Below are positions 62,877-64,000 of a stretch of 64,000 nt of DNA, in pieces; the first letter of the stretch is position 1, and every line of letters begins with the position of its first letter. A model generated the notes under the pieces. The model was not told the DNA's origin, did no database searches, and saw only the letters and a program-made list of their open reading frames with translations. The DNA is from Loktanella sp. S4079 (GTDB lineage Bacteria; Pseudomonadota; Alphaproteobacteria; Rhodobacterales; Rhodobacteraceae), in the NCBI RefSeq assembly GCF_000967725.1, contig NZ_JXYE01000002.1:372001-436000 (forward strand), written 5' to 3'. The translations under genes and the position numbers were made by a program.

Positions 62877-64000
62877 TTATGACTTTACCATCAACTTCTC
62901 CAACCCATGGAAGTGAAATACATCTCCGTATTGCGGTGCCTCGGTGAGTTGTAGGCTCGGGCAGCGTTCGAATAGCACTTTGAGTGCGATGTTCAGTTCG
63001 AGCCGTGCCAGTGGTGCTCCGACGCAAAAGTGAATGCCGCCTCCGAAGCTGGTGTTTTGGGGGCCCTTGCGTGTGGGGTCGAATGTGTTGGGGGCATCGT
63101 AGGCGATAGGGTCTCGGTTTCCGGCGCCGAGTAGGCAGGCGATTTGGTCGCCGCGTTTGAAGGATTGCTCGCCGATGGTCACGTCTTCGTAGACCCATCG
63201 CGTGAACATGTGCAGCGGCGGATCAAAACGGATGATTTCCTCGACGCAAGTCTCGGATACCTCGCGTATGTCCCGTTCGAGCAGGGTCTTTACGCCATTT
63301 CCCAGCGTATGGACTGTGGCCTCGTGCCCCGCATTCAGAAGCAGGATACAAGTTGTGATCAGCTCTTCTTCAGAGAGTTTTTCACCGTCTTCTTCTGCTG
63401 CAATCAAGGTTGAGATCAGATCGTCGCCAGGAGTCTTGCGACGCTGGGCGATATAGCCGCGCATGAAGGCGCTGAAATCAAGGCTGGCTTGGACGGCGGC
63501 GGCCTCGGTCTGTGGGGTGCGGCCGGCCTGATACATGGCAACCATTGCATTGGACCATCGTAGCAAATCGTCCGCGCGGTCTTCGGGTACGCCAAGCAGG
63601 CGCGAGATGACAACTACGGGCACGGGCTGTGCATAATACGTCAGTAGATCAAAGGGTTCCGAGGGAAAGTTGTCGATCAATTGATGGCATAGCTCATGAA
63701 TGCCGCTATCCAACGCTGCGATGGCCCGGCTGGTAAAGGCACGTAGCACCAGTGACCTGAGGCGTGTATGGCGTGGCGCCTCGAGTTCGAGCATGGAATG
63801 CGCTTCGATATCGTAAAACGGCTGGAGGCGGGCAGGGATGTCAGGGGCGAGCTCGGGCGGGCTTTCGCGGCCCATTTTGCGGCTGCGCAGAACGTCACGC
63901 ACCGCCGCGTAAGATACCGCGCAGGGCATGTCGTAGTCTTCCCACCAAAAGAAATCACCCGCAGCACGTGCGCGGTCATAAAATGGATAGGGATTTTGGA
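62877..64000 (-). CDS. Cytochrome P450 (5' part beyond the window)
   Basis: The frame is open from the stop at 62877 to the window edge, giving about 373 residues and continuing upstream of the ATG at 63929 (QNPYPFYDRARAAGDFFWWE). P450 hallmarks: I-helix LLNAGHEATVHTLG, K-helix EEIIR and haem-ligand loop FGGGIHFCVGAPLAR with the Cys. The sequence is typical of soluble bacterial P450s. Substrate unknown; no ferredoxin gene is visible. Confidence 0.92.
   Translation of the reverse strand, partial: QNPYPFYDRARAAGDFFWWEDYDMPCAVSYAAVRDVLRSRKMGRESPPELAPDIPARLQPFYDIEAHSMLELEAPRHTRLRSLVLRAFTSRAIAALDSGIHELCHQLIDNFPSEPFDLLTYYAQPVPVVVISRLLGVPEDRADDLLRWSNAMVAMYQAGRTPQTEAAAVQASLDFSAFMRGYIAQRRKTPGDDLISTLIAAEEDGEKLSEEELITTCILLLNAGHEATVHTLGNGVKTLLERDIREVSETCVEEIIRFDPPLHMFTRWVYEDVTIGEQSFKRGDQIACLLGAGNRDPIAYDAPNTFDPTRKGPQNTSFGGGIHFCVGAPLARLELNIALKVLFERCPSLQLTEAPQYGDVFHFHGLEKLMVKS

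Overview
The window looks like a chromosomal segment of a marine Rhodobacterales (Roseobacter-group) alphaproteobacterium. This rests on family composition: GapR/DUF2312, DUF2849 and DUF934 around sulfite reductase, a BigR/SqrR-like persulfide regulator with YeeE/YedE proteins, a tatABC operon followed by a DUF815 ATPase, a eukaryotic-type ornithine decarboxylase, and several conserved Roseobacter hypothetical proteins. Most of the sequence is core metabolism. No insertion sequence, prophage or CRISPR array was seen. One tRNA gene (Thr, anticodon TGT) is present.

Layout. 1-4.7 kb: tail of an XRE/DUF2083 regulator, then a receiver-only response regulator, a small membrane protein, a transporter-like sensor kinase and a FliM/FliN-like protein. 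4.7-6.6 kb: a persulfide/sulfur module (sulfur transferase, two YeeE/YedE membrane proteins, divergent ArsR regulator) with a perfect inverted repeat. 6.6-10 kb: small membrane protein, GapR, a degenerate sulfotransferase-like protein, a fused ABC permease, tRNA-Thr. 10.2-17.6 kb: the most unusual region, with two large dynamin-like GTPases, a third GTPase, two nearly identical roadblock-like proteins in converging orientation, and one unknown protein. 17.8-22.5 kb: RluE, ornithine decarboxylase (with a possible speF leader), DUF3422 and a MauG-type peroxidase. 22.5-26.7 kb: ROK regulator divergent from xylBA. 26.7-34.2 kb: unknown protein, membrane protein and glycerate kinase in one operon; a small secreted protein; DusA; TauE/SafE; a second sulfotransferase-like protein; a WYL regulator. 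34.3-39.4 kb: tatABC plus ATPase, converging with surE-pcm-nlpD. 39.5-50 kb: a minus-strand series with an SDR, arsC, purF, cvpA, radA, pqiA-like, alr, an unknown gene, dnaB, pyrE and pyrC. 50-54.4 kb: small proteins, an esterase-like protein without its serine, and xdhC-coxS-coxM lacking a molybdenum subunit. 54.4-64 kb: infC (apparent AUA start), an Ala/Glu-rich repeat protein, fpr, the siroheme/sulfite-reduction operon with a divergent Lrp regulator, a secreted protein and the start of a cytochrome P450.

The best candidate for a previously undescribed system is the dynamin/roadblock cluster at 10,263-17,565. Roadblock folds serve as partners or activators of small GTPases elsewhere (MglA/MglB, Rag/Ragulator), so roadblock proteins beside three dynamin-type GTPases suggest a regulated membrane-remodelling machine. 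This is inference: no function can be read from the sequence alone. All family names come from recognising motifs by eye; no database search was run.
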